64,000 nucleotides of DNA from a bacterium ADurb.Bin236 (GTDB lineage: Bacteria; UBP15; UBA6099): positions 1 to 64,000 of the forward strand of contig MWCD01000003.1 in assembly GCA_002069885.1 (NCBI GenBank), written 5' to 3'. The notes under the pieces are model-generated. The model did no database searches. It saw only the letters and a list, made by a program, of their open reading frames with translations, and was not told the DNA's origin. The position numbers and the translations under genes are program-made. Shown here in pieces: positions 1-7,779 of the stretch (its first letter is position 1; every line of letters begins with the position of its first letter).

Positions 1-2389
1 GCCTGGCCAGGATTTCCTTGGCCCGGGACACGACCGGGCGGGGGACCCCCGCCATGCGCGCGACATAGACGCCGAAGGACTTATCCGCCCCGCCGCGCCT
101 GATCTTGTGCAGGAACAGCACCTCGTCGCCCATTTCCTTCGTCAGCACGCTCAGGTTGACCACCCCGGGCAGCGTGCCCTCCATTTCGCTCAGCTCGTGG
201 TAGTGGGTGGCGAACAGGGTTAAGGCGCCGGAGCGTTCCTCGCTGGCCAGGTACTCCACCGCCGCCCAGGCGATGGACAGGCCGTCCAGGGTGCCCGTGC
301 CGCGGCCGATCTCATCGAGGACGACCAGGGAACGGGGCGTGGCGGCGCGCAGGATGTGGCTCAATTCCGTCATCTCCACCATGAAGGTGGATTGTCCCGA
401 CGCCAGGTCGTCTTGGGCGCCGATGCGGGTGAAGACGTTGTCCAGAAGGGGGATGTCCGCGCTGTCCGCGGGCACGAAGGAGCCCATGTGCGCCATCAGG
501 GCGATCAGGGCGGTCTGGCGCATATAGGTGGATTTTCCGGCCATGTTGGGGCCGGTGACGATGAGCAGGCGCTCCTCCCGGCTCATCAGGGTATCGTTGG
601 GCACGAAGGCGCCCTCCGGCATCGCCCGCTCGACCACCGGGTGGCGGCCCTCCCGGATTTCCAGGCGCCCCTCGCCGTTGAGGGCGGGCCGGGCGTAGCG
701 GTTTTCCTTCGCGCAGCGCGCCAGTCCCTGCAGCGCGTCCAGGGTCTTGAACCCCAGCGCCAGCGCCTGCAGGTCTTTCACCCACAGCGTCATCCGGTCC
801 AGCACCTCTCCGTACAGCTCGTTTTCAAGCCGCGCCGTCTCCTCCTGCGCGCCCAGCGCGCGGCGCTCCAGCTCCGCCAGCTCCTCCGTTACAAAGCGCT
901 CGGCGTTGGCCAGGGTCTGCCGGCGGATATAGCGCGGCGGCACCAGCGCAAAATTGGACTTGGTGACCTCGATGAAATAACCGAAGACGCGGTTGTAGAG
1001 CACCTTGAGGTTCTTGATGCCTGTCGCCTCGCGCTCCCGCTGCTCCAGGTCGCTGAGCCACTTGCGGCCGTCGCGGGCTGCCAGGCGGGCCTCGTCCAGC
1101 CGCGCGTCATACCCCTCCCGGATGGCGCCGCCGTCCGCGAGCTGGGCCGGGGCATCCCGGGAGATGGCCCGCTCCAGCAGGTCCTCCGCCTCCTTTTGCG
1201 GCCGGAACGCCTCCAAAAGGGCGGAAAAGCCCGCCTGGGGCAGCCCCTCCAGCAGCGCCCGCGCCTTATGCGCCTTCTTTAAGGCGTTTAGCAGCGAAAG
1301 GCAGTCCCTGGGCCCCAGCGTGCGGTAGCTCAGTTTCGACAGCAGCCGCTCCAGGTCGTACACGTCCTTCAGCAGCGCGCTGGCTTCCTCCAAAAGGAGT
1401 GGACTGTCGAAAAACGCCTGGACGCAGTCCAGCCGCTCGTTGATTTTTTCCCGGTCCAGCAGCGGGCGCTGCACCCAGGAGCGCATCAGCCGGGCGCCCA
1501 TCGCCGTCACCGTCCGGTCCAGGACGGACAACAATGTGCCCTTCCCGCCGCGGCCCCGCAGGCTCTCCACCAGTTCCAGGCTTCTCTGCGTGGTCTCCGG
1601 CAGCGGCATCGCGTCCCCCGGATGGCGGACGTCCAGCCGCGTGATGTGCTTTAAGGCGACCTTCTGGGTGTCGTTTAGATACTGGAGCAGCGCGCCGGCG
1701 GGGGAGAGCAGCAGTTCCTCCCCCTTTTCCACGCCGAGGGCTTCCGGGGAAGACGCCCCGAAGTGCGAAAGCAGCGCGTCCCGGGCACGTGCGGGCCGGA
1801 AGGTTTCCGGCCGCACCGGGCTGGCGTAGCCGGAAAACCCTTCGGCCAGCCGGACCGGGTCGTTGGTCAGCGTCTCGCTGGGCGCGTGGGCGGAAAGCCA
1901 GCGGAGGGCGGCCTCCGGCCCCTCCGGGAAGGCTCGCGCGAAGAACTCGCCGGTGGTCAGGTCGCACACGGCGACGCCCGCCCGCCGGCCGGTGAAGTAA
2001 ACCGCGGCGATGAAGCGGTTCTCGCGCTCCTGCAGGCTGCCGGGGTCCGAGAGGGTGCCCGGGGTCACGATGCGCACCACCGCGCGCTTCACCAGGGTCT
2101 TGGTTGTCGCCGGGTCCTCGGTCTGCTCGGCGATGGCCACCTTGTAGCCCCGGCTGATGAGGCGGGACACGTAGCCGTCCACCGCGTGCCAGGGCACGCC
2201 GCACATCGGCGCGCGCTCCTCCAGCCCGCAGTCCCGGCCCGTCAGCGTCAGTTCCAATTCCCGGCTCGCGGTCTGCGCGTCCTCGAAGAACATCTCGTAA
2301 AAGTCGCCCATGCGGAAAAAGAGGAGGGTGTCGGGGTTCTCCTCTTTCAGCGCCAGGTACTGCCGCATCATCGGGGTCAGGTCAGCCAT
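1..2389 (-). CDS. mutS: DNA mismatch repair protein MutS (3' end cut by window edge)
   Basis: MutS recognises base mismatches and small loops and uses ATP to start repair. The frame is open from the ATG at 2389 to the window edge, about 796 codons, against roughly 850-900 for full-length MutS. The mismatch-reading Phe-Tyr-Glu is at residues 30-32 (GDFYEMFFEDA). Walker A GPNMAGKST is at residues 613-621, followed by VVLDEIGRGT and FATHYHEL. The Walker A codons are in frame with the ATG, so I see no frameshift. GGAG lies just upstream of the start. The gene is visibly GC-richer than the rest of the window and I noticed no ATA codon in it, whereas ATA is common from 2.5 kb on. The protein resembles Clostridia/Firmicutes MutS. 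It probably belongs to a different genome from the rest of the window (see findings). Confidence 0.95.
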   Translation of the reverse strand, partial: MADLTPMMRQYLALKEENPDTLLFFRMGDFYEMFFEDAQTASRELELTLTGRDCGLEERAPMCGVPWHAVDGYVSRLISRGYKVAIAEQTEDPATTKTLVKRAVVRIVTPGTLSDPGSLQERENRFIAAVYFTGRRAGVAVCDLTTGEFFARAFPEGPEAALRWLSAHAPSETLTNDPVRLAEGFSGYASPVRPETFRPARARDALLSHFGASSPEALGVEKGEELLLSPAGALLQYLNDTQKVALKHITRLDVRHPGDAMPLPETTQRSLELVESLRGRGGKGTLLSVLDRTVTAMGARLMRSWVQRPLLDREKINERLDCVQAFFDSPLLLEEASALLKDVYDLERLLSKLSYRTLGPRDCLSLLNALKKAHKARALLEGLPQAGFSALLEAFRPQKEAEDLLERAISRDAPAQLADGGAIREGYDARLDEARLAARDGRKWLSDLEQREREATGIKNLKVLYNRVFGYFIEVTKSNFALVPPRYIRRQTLANAERFVTEELAELERRALGAQEETARLENELYGEVLDRMTLWVKDLQALALGFKTLDALQGLARCAKENRYARPALNGEGRLEIREGRHPVVERAMPEGAFVPNDTLMSREERLLIVTGPNMAGKSTYMRQTALIALMAHMGSFVPADSADIPLLDNVFTRIGAQDDLASGQSTFMVEMTELSHILRAATPRSLVVLDEIGRGTGTLDGLSIAWAAVEYLASEERSGALTLFATHYHELSEMEGTLPGVVNLSVLTKEMGDEVLFLHKIRRGGADKSFGVYVARMAGVPRPVVSRAKEILAR

Positions 2390-2433
2390 CGTTCCGCTCC
2401 GTTTCAAGCCTTATTATAGCATACAAGGCCCTC

Positions 2434-2470
2434 AAAAAAGCGTCCGCCGGGGCCTTCGCCCCGGCAGACG
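2434..2470 (-). terminator. Intrinsic terminator upstream of mutS, reading toward it
   Basis: A 13-bp stem with one mismatch (2441-2453 with 2458-2470, loop CTTC) is followed on the minus strand by a run of six T (2434-2439). It would end a minus-strand gene lying to the right and just upstream of mutS. No such gene exists here: the sequence to the right is a plus-strand iron-sulfur gene that starts in mid-protein. Confidence 0.8.
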
Positions 2471-3292
2471 GCCGCCGCCGCTCACGGCCCCGAACTGTCG
2501 CCCAACACCCTCGGCGTTCTGGTGGACACCACGCTGTGCATCGGCTGCCGGGAGTGCGAACTGGCTTGCGACAGGCGGAACAACCTCACAAAGCCCCCTG
2601 CTCCGGAAGAAAGTTTTCAGGACAAGGGCGTTTTCGGCTCGTACCGGAAGTTTTCGCCTCAGTCGTACACCGTCGTCAATAAGTTCGACAATCCGGAGAC
2701 CGGAGAGCCGGTGTACGTGAAGAACCAGTGCATGCACTGCAACCACGCTCCCTGCGCGTCCGCCTGCATCGTCGGCGCGCTCAGAAAAAAGGAGAACGGC
2801 GCGGTGCATTACGACTACGGCAAATGCATCGGCTGCCGGTACTGCATGATGGCGTGCCCGTTTCAGGTTCCGGCCAACGAGTTCGACAACGCGTTCACGC
2901 CGTCGATCCGCAAGTGCACGTTCTGCTTCGAGTTCGTCGAAGAGGGCGGAGTCCCCGCCTGCGCCGACGCCTGCCCGATGGGCGTGATGACTTTCGGAAA
3001 ACGCGAAGAACTTATCGAAATTGCCCACGAAAGAATAATGAGAAATCCGTCCCGCTACGTCGAAAAAGTCTTCGGCGAGCATGACGCCGGAGGAACTTCT
3101 TGGATGTATCTGGCCGGGCTTCCGTTCGACCAGATAGGGTTCCCGAAAGTCGCCGACATAAGCAACGCGCAGACGAGCGAGACGATTATGCACGGCATGT
3201 TCAAGCACTGGATACCGCCGATATCGCTGTACGCGCTTGTGGGCGCGGCGATGTGGCTGTTCAAACCCAAAGACGGCGAAGATCACGAATAA
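2471..3292 (+). CDS. HybA-type 4Fe-4S electron-transfer subunit, 5' truncated
   Basis: Iron-sulfur subunit that passes electrons between a membrane quinone module and periplasmic cytochromes in Hmc/Hyb-type complexes. Four cysteine clusters are visible: CIGCRECELAC, CMHCNHAPCASAC, CIGCRYCMMAC, and a last cluster running from CTFC to CADAC, consistent with four 4Fe-4S centres. A hydrophobic C-terminal segment (WIPPISLYALVGAAMWLF) would anchor it in the membrane. The frame is open back through AAAAHGPELSPNTLGVLV, which resembles the end of a TAT-type signal and the first mature residues of the family. No start codon or twin-arginine segment follows the terminator at 2441-2470. A GTG at 2522 could be called as the start, but it would cut into the conserved fold. 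The nrfD-like gene begins 14 bp after the stop. Confidence 0.88.
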   Translation, partial: AAAAHGPELSPNTLGVLVDTTLCIGCRECELACDRRNNLTKPPAPEESFQDKGVFGSYRKFSPQSYTVVNKFDNPETGEPVYVKNQCMHCNHAPCASACIVGALRKKENGAVHYDYGKCIGCRYCMMACPFQVPANEFDNAFTPSIRKCTFCFEFVEEGGVPACADACPMGVMTFGKREELIEIAHERIMRNPSRYVEKVFGEHDAGGTSWMYLAGLPFDQIGFPKVADISNAQTSETIMHGMFKHWIPPISLYALVGAAMWLFKPKDGEDHE

Positions 3293-3306
3293 AAGGAGTC
3301 GGCGCA

Positions 3307-4524
3307 ATGAGCGGACACTCTGAAGCAAGACCGATAGAAGGAAAATTTTTCACGCCCGGCACGCTGTTGCTGGTCGCCGTAATGGCGGTCGGAGCCGGGT
3401 TCGCGGCGTACAGGTACGCTTTGGGCCTCGGCCCGGCCAGCAATCTGTCGCACGACTATCCGTGGGGCATCTGGAAAGCCATCAACGTGGCCGCCATCGC
3501 CGCCATCGGCTCGTCGGGCTTCACTCTCACGGCCATCGTTCATGTCGTCCACAAACACAAATACCACGTCATGATGCGCCCGGGGCTGGTTCTCGCGCTC
3601 CTGTCATACACGTTCGTCGGCGTCGCACTCGTGGTCGACCTCGGCAAATACTACGTGATCTGGCATCCGGTGCTCCCCTCGATGTGGCAGGTCAACTCCG
3701 CTCTGTTCGAAGTCGCCATGTGCGTCATGAGCTACTTGACCGTTCTCTACATCGAGTTTGCCCCCATCCTCTTCAAGCGCTTCATCGGAAAAGTCAACCT
3801 TCCCGGCCCGCTCAAGATGTTCAACGGTCTTCTCGAATTCTCATTTAAAGTCGGAGACACCGTTCTCGGCAGACTCATGAGCCTGTTCATGATCCTCGGC
3901 ATCGTCCTCTGCACCCTTCACCAGCAGACTCTGGGAACCATAATGGTCATACCCGGCCCCGAAAAAGTTCACGGCCTGTGGTGGACCCCGCTGCTTCCCG
4001 TTCTATTCTACCTGTCGGCCATCGCCGTCGGGCTTGCGGCCGCTGTCGCCGCCTCCCTGTGGACATCTAAAGCATTCGGCACGAAATACGAGATGCAGGC
4101 AGTCACCCCGTTCTCCCGCGCGCTTCCGCTGTTCATCGGCGCGTACATAGCCCTTAGGGTCGTCGACCTCGCTCTCAGAGGCAACCTCGGCCTCATGTTC
4201 GAGGGAACCTACCGCGCCACAGCCTTTCAGGTCGAGTTCTTCATCGGCGTCTGCCTCCCCTTCGTGCTTACTTGGTTCGAAGCAGTGAGAAAGTCGCCCC
4301 GCGCGCTTTTCTTTGCCTCTTTCCTGTTCATCCTCGGCGTCTCGGCGAACCGCGTGAACACCTACATCACTTCGTTCATGCCGCCCAACGCCATCGGAGG
4401 CTACTTCCCGACATTTGGAGAGATTATGGTTTGCGCCGCTCAGTGCGCGGCCATTTTGTTCCTGTTCAGGCTGATCTGCTTCATCTTCCCGATAGTCGAC
4501 CAGCCGCCCGCCCACGCGAAATAA
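3307..4524 (+). CDS. NrfD/HybB-type integral membrane quinone-interacting subunit
   Basis: Polysulfide-reductase NrfD family membrane subunit, expected to exchange electrons or protons with menaquinone beside the HybA-like protein. It is 405 aa with about ten hydrophobic segments, beginning at TPGTLLLVAVMAVGAGFAAY. Family features include the conserved start of the core (DYPWGIWKAINV) and a late RVNTYITSF segment. The ATG at 3307 is preceded by AAAAGGAG. A longer reading from 3100 overlaps the upstream gene in another frame and is not credible. It lies between the iron-sulfur gene and the multiheme cytochrome, the usual order in Hmc-like modules. The exact electron donor and acceptor cannot be read from sequence. 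Confidence 0.92.
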   Translation: MSGHSEARPIEGKFFTPGTLLLVAVMAVGAGFAAYRYALGLGPASNLSHDYPWGIWKAINVAAIAAIGSSGFTLTAIVHVVHKHKYHVMMRPGLVLALLSYTFVGVALVVDLGKYYVIWHPVLPSMWQVNSALFEVAMCVMSYLTVLYIEFAPILFKRFIGKVNLPGPLKMFNGLLEFSFKVGDTVLGRLMSLFMILGIVLCTLHQQTLGTIMVIPGPEKVHGLWWTPLLPVLFYLSAIAVGLAAAVAASLWTSKAFGTKYEMQAVTPFSRALPLFIGAYIALRVVDLALRGNLGLMFEGTYRATAFQVEFFIGVCLPFVLTWFEAVRKSPRALFFASFLFILGVSANRVNTYITSFMPPNAIGGYFPTFGEIMVCAAQCAAILFLFRLICFIFPIVDQPPAHAK

Positions 4525-4566
4525 CTAGCTAAGCGGGAAAACTTCCACGATCAGGAGACCGATACA

Positions 4567-5688
4567 ATGTTGAGCAAATTCAAAATCCCGGGAATCACAG
4601 CGCTGGTCGTCACCCTCGGCGCCGCGATGATCTTCGCCTCCGCGGAAAAACCTTCCGCCAGCAAACAGATTCTCCCCGGCAAATGCGAAACCTGTCACGT
4701 AAATTCGATTCCGACTCCTAGCGACAGCGCCCTTCGCAAATGCCCCGTATACCATCCGCCGAAAGCAAGCCCTGAAAACATGCTCCGGCCCGAAGACGGA
4801 CCCCGCATGTTTGCCCTCGACAAAATCGACGGCAAATACGCTCCCGTCAAGTTCGACCATTTCAAACACGCCGACCACGCGCAGATGCAGAACGGTTGCT
4901 GGACCTGCCACCACCACTCCTCTCCAAACAAACCCATACCCTCCTGCGCCTCCTGCCACAAACAAGAACTCGTCAGGGAAGACCTAAAAGTCCCCACTCT
5001 CAAAGCCGCTTACCATCAACAGTGCCTCGACTGCCACAAAGGCTGGACGGGCGACACCTCATGCGCCGGCTGCCACGTCAGCAAGGGCCAGAAGCCTGCC
5101 GCCAATATCTATCAAAGCCCGAAGTCATCTGAAAAATATGTGTACTCAGTTCCCAAATACAGCAACACTAAAGTAACATTCTTCCATAATTCTCACGTCA
5201 GCTTCTACGGCTTGAACTGCAACGACTGCCACGCCGGAGCAAGTTGCGCGGCCTGCCACGACGTCAAACGCGTCGCCGGAGAGAAGAAGGGCGAGCCTGT
5301 CGCCAAAGCCAACCACGACGCCGACTCCTGCTTCAAGTGCCACGCGACCGCTGCCTGCGACAAATGCCACAAAGACAAAGAGGTTGAGGGCGGCGCTTTC
5401 GACCACGCCAAGACCGGATTCCCGCTTAAGAAATACCACGCGAAACTCTCCTGCGACTCCTGCCACAAAGGCGGGTTCGACAAGAAGATCAGCCGCAAAT
5501 GCAGCTCCTGCCACGGCAAATGGTCGGCGGACAACTTCAACCACGCCAAGAGCGTCGGCGTTAAACTCGGCGATGTTCACGGCTCATTCGACTGCGGCGA
5601 CTGCCACGTCGGCGGATTCGACAAGAAAGTCGAATGCGAGTCCTGCCACGAGGGCATAACCTACCCCGCTATGAAGCCGGATATGTGA
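4567..5688 (+). CDS. Exported multiheme cytochrome c with 13 CxxCH motifs
   Basis: Periplasmic electron carrier, probably the soluble partner of the two upstream membrane-complex subunits. The 373-aa protein starts with a signal peptide (KIPGITALVVTLGAAMIFASA) and has 13 CxxCH heme-attachment motifs: CETCH, CWTCH, CASCH, CLDCH, CAGCH, CNDCH, CAACH, CFKCH, CDKCH, CDSCH, CSSCH, CGDCH and CESCH. A further CPVYH near residue 60 has lost the second cysteine and may be a relic site. Spare histidines (for example HFKHADH and FFHNSH) could be distal ligands, as in class III cytochromes. The last three repeats share a GGFDKK spacer, suggesting internal duplication. It starts 42 bp after the nrfD-like gene, and a clear terminator follows. 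Confidence 0.93.
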   Translation: MLSKFKIPGITALVVTLGAAMIFASAEKPSASKQILPGKCETCHVNSIPTPSDSALRKCPVYHPPKASPENMLRPEDGPRMFALDKIDGKYAPVKFDHFKHADHAQMQNGCWTCHHHSSPNKPIPSCASCHKQELVREDLKVPTLKAAYHQQCLDCHKGWTGDTSCAGCHVSKGQKPAANIYQSPKSSEKYVYSVPKYSNTKVTFFHNSHVSFYGLNCNDCHAGASCAACHDVKRVAGEKKGEPVAKANHDADSCFKCHATAACDKCHKDKEVEGGAFDHAKTGFPLKKYHAKLSCDSCHKGGFDKKISRKCSSCHGKWSADNFNHAKSVGVKLGDVHGSFDCGDCHVGGFDKKVECESCHEGITYPAMKPDM

Positions 5689-5723
5689 TGAATCGCGCAG
5701 AACACCGCGCGCTAATTGAAAAC

Positions 5724-5753
5724 AAAAAGCGGGCCGCAAGGCCCGCTTTTTTT
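5724..5753 (+). terminator. Intrinsic terminator of the cytochrome operon
   Basis: A 9-bp perfect stem (5727-5735 with 5740-5748), GCAA tetraloop and a T run to 5753, located 36 bp after the cytochrome stop codon. An A run on the left could make it work in both directions. Confidence 0.92.
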
Positions 5754-5785
5754 GCTGTTGAAAAATCTGCAGCTAAGCTAACCCC

Positions 5786-5927
5786 AGATTCTTAATTAGA
5801 ATCTAGGCTGAATCGAACGTTTCGGCCTTGAAGCATTTGTCAATTTTTCGCGCGTTGGACGCTTCTTTGAGACATATAGCGCTATTATTAGCCGACCGTT
5901 AACAATTTTTCGCGCGAGATTGATAAT
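5786..5927 (+). promoter_or_regulatory. Promoter region with inverted and direct repeats
   Basis: A candidate promoter has -35 TTAACA at 5899-5904, a 17-bp spacer and -10 GATAAT at 5922-5927, ahead of the membrane-protein gene at 5974. A 14-bp perfect direct repeat, CAATTTTTCGCGCG, occurs at 5841-5854 and 5903-5916; the second copy overlaps the -35 and spacer. A 7-bp inverted repeat AGATTCT/AGAATCT spans 5786-5804. The repeats could bind a regulator. No other gene is seen in 5754-5973. Confidence 0.45.
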
Positions 5928-5973
5928 GAATCGCTTTGAGAAGAAACTGAAGCCATATTTGAGAGGCTAGGCT

Positions 5974-7674
5974 TTGAAAAGAAACGCGGAGATTCGGACT
6001 GCGGCAATTATATTGTTTTTTTCAGCGCTCGCTGTCTTCGTCAAACTGCCATACGCTCTCTCGCCTCAACTTTCCGGCCTTAATCTTGGAGGCGACGACA
6101 GCGCGATGTTGCATGCTTTGAGGCGGGTTGAAAGAGGGCTGGAATACACAATCCCTAACTGGGAGAAAACAGCTGAGCGCAAAGACTTGTCGTTTGTGGG
6201 ACGGCAGTTCATAGGACAACAGCCTCCCGGAGCGCGCTGGGCCGTGAGCGCGGCCGCAAAAACCGGCGCAGGGCTTCACGCCTCATATTCGATTGTCTAT
6301 CTAGCTATGGTGTTTTTCGGAGTGGCGGGCTGGATGCGTTTCGGAAAAATATTCCTAAGCCCCGGATCCCTGCTTCTCTTCGGTGTCGGTCTGGTTCTTT
6401 ATTATTCTGGCTTAAAAGGCAAACTCGCCTATGCTTTTATGTGGGCCATCCTTCCCTATTACTTTATGTTGCTGGTGTCGGCGATGGACTGTGAGAAAAA
6501 CTCTTCTCCCGCGCATTCGGCAGCTATCGCCGCGTTAGTGGCGGCATCTGTCTTCGTGTGGTTCGGCGGGTTTTATTTAGGCGTGGCGGGAGGCGCTTCG
6601 ATCCTTTTTTTAGGCAAAGGCCCATTCGTCCGTAGAGCCGGCCGAGCGGCGGTTATCGCCAGTTCCGGCTTTTTAGCGCTTATAGCGATAGGCAAGCTGA
6701 TTCAAACTGAAGCTGTTTCACAGTATTCAAGCAAACTTGTTCTTGGATTCAATCTTTTTCACATCCCTTTTTCACACTACTTTTCAGCTATCTCAATATT
6801 TTTCGGGGATATGCCGGCGGCAGCCACCGCCTCCTTCAGCCTCTCCGCGCTTAGGAGCAATGCGAGCGCGGCCGTCATTATGATTCTGGCGCTTTTCTCA
6901 GTCGCAGTTTTGGCTATTTCGGCCTCCGCTTTCATTAGAGGCTTGCTGAGCGGCAAGCAAAAAAAGTTCCTCTATATATTCCTTTTTCATTTCTCCGTTT
7001 TATTTGCGTTTCTTTTTGCCATCAGCGTGATATTCTTGGATCCGCGAGTTCAAGGAAACGCTAACGCGCTTATGCAGGCAGAAACCTATATGTGGCACTT
7101 GGCCACAGCAGGGGCATTGTTCTGGATCGCCTCAGTCTGGGCGTGGATTGCTGAATCAATAAAAGGAGAACTTGGCAACTTGAGTCGCTATGCGGCGATC
7201 GGATTTCTTTGCTTTGCCGCCGCCATCGTTTCAGCAAATCTCATAATCTCCGCAACGGGAATCGGGAAAAACTGGAAATCCGCCGCCCTGAAAAGACAAG
7301 AGTCGAGACTGGCTTCTGATTTCATCAGAAATGACTCGATGGAAAAGAATTACGGCCGCGCGATAGTGTTTGACGCGGAGAAAAAACATCACCTGATCGA
7401 CGGACGCTTTGATGTCCTGAATCAGTTTCACAACTGCGAATGGTTGAAAGAGTCGAAGAACACACAGCCTGTTTTTATTTACGTCGTCTCTAGGAGAAAT
7501 CTCAGGCCCAGCGCGTTCAGAAAAACGTCCGGGGAAGTTTTATTTAGGGACTCCTTGGAAATGGTTTCGGCTTTAAAACTTGAAAAAATGGCCCAGTTCC
7601 TCGGAGGAGACGTGATAATTTTCGGCGGAGAAGTCATGCCGTACTCCAAAGGCTCGATCGAATGCGGCTTGTGA
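5974..7674 (+). CDS. Polytopic membrane protein, possible GT-C glycosyltransferase
   Basis: A 566-aa integral membrane protein with about ten hydrophobic segments and a soluble C-terminal part of roughly 130 residues. After the first membrane helix comes LNLGGDDSAMLHALRR. An acidic pair in the first outer loop is typical of GT-C glycosyltransferases (ArnT, PMT and relatives), so a lipid-linked sugar transferase is plausible but unproven. The TTG start at 5974 is chosen because it follows GAGAGG and precedes the first helix; the next Met would remove that helix. Base composition is more AT-rich than its neighbours. It stands alone, converging with pilT, which fits late acquisition. Confidence 0.75.
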   Translation: MKRNAEIRTAAIILFFSALAVFVKLPYALSPQLSGLNLGGDDSAMLHALRRVERGLEYTIPNWEKTAERKDLSFVGRQFIGQQPPGARWAVSAAAKTGAGLHASYSIVYLAMVFFGVAGWMRFGKIFLSPGSLLLFGVGLVLYYSGLKGKLAYAFMWAILPYYFMLLVSAMDCEKNSSPAHSAAIAALVAASVFVWFGGFYLGVAGGASILFLGKGPFVRRAGRAAVIASSGFLALIAIGKLIQTEAVSQYSSKLVLGFNLFHIPFSHYFSAISIFFGDMPAAATASFSLSALRSNASAAVIMILALFSVAVLAISASAFIRGLLSGKQKKFLYIFLFHFSVLFAFLFAISVIFLDPRVQGNANALMQAETYMWHLATAGALFWIASVWAWIAESIKGELGNLSRYAAIGFLCFAAAIVSANLIISATGIGKNWKSAALKRQESRLASDFIRNDSMEKNYGRAIVFDAEKKHHLIDGRFDVLNQFHNCEWLKESKNTQPVFIYVVSRRNLRPSAFRKTSGEVLFRDSLEMVSALKLEKMAQFLGGDVIIFGGEVMPYSKGSIECGL

Positions 7675-7779
7675 ATGCCGCTTGAACCGCCGCCTCTTAG
7701 TTGGCCCGCGTTTAAATAGCGACTCGAATCCTAATGAAAAAAACCTTATAGGAACCATGAACGAGAGTTTCGGCCTCGG
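7675..7779. other. Short convergent gap
   Basis: Gap between the stop of the membrane-protein gene (plus) and the stop of pilT (minus). I see no hairpin with a T run and no open reading frame that resembles a gene. Confidence 0.5.

Noticed and set aside
356-1282. 308-codon open frame on the plus strand opposite mutS
   Set aside because: It is the antisense shadow of the GC-rich mutS frame, with Arg/Gln/His-rich composition and no family motif.
1-2389. Suspected frameshift in mutS because several short minus-strand frames cover it
   Set aside because: The frame from ATG 2389 is open throughout and the Walker A Met codon at 542-544 is exactly in phase.
3100-3306. N-terminal extension of the NrfD-like protein
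   Set aside because: It overlaps the iron-sulfur gene in another frame; the ATG at 3307 has AAAAGGAG before it.
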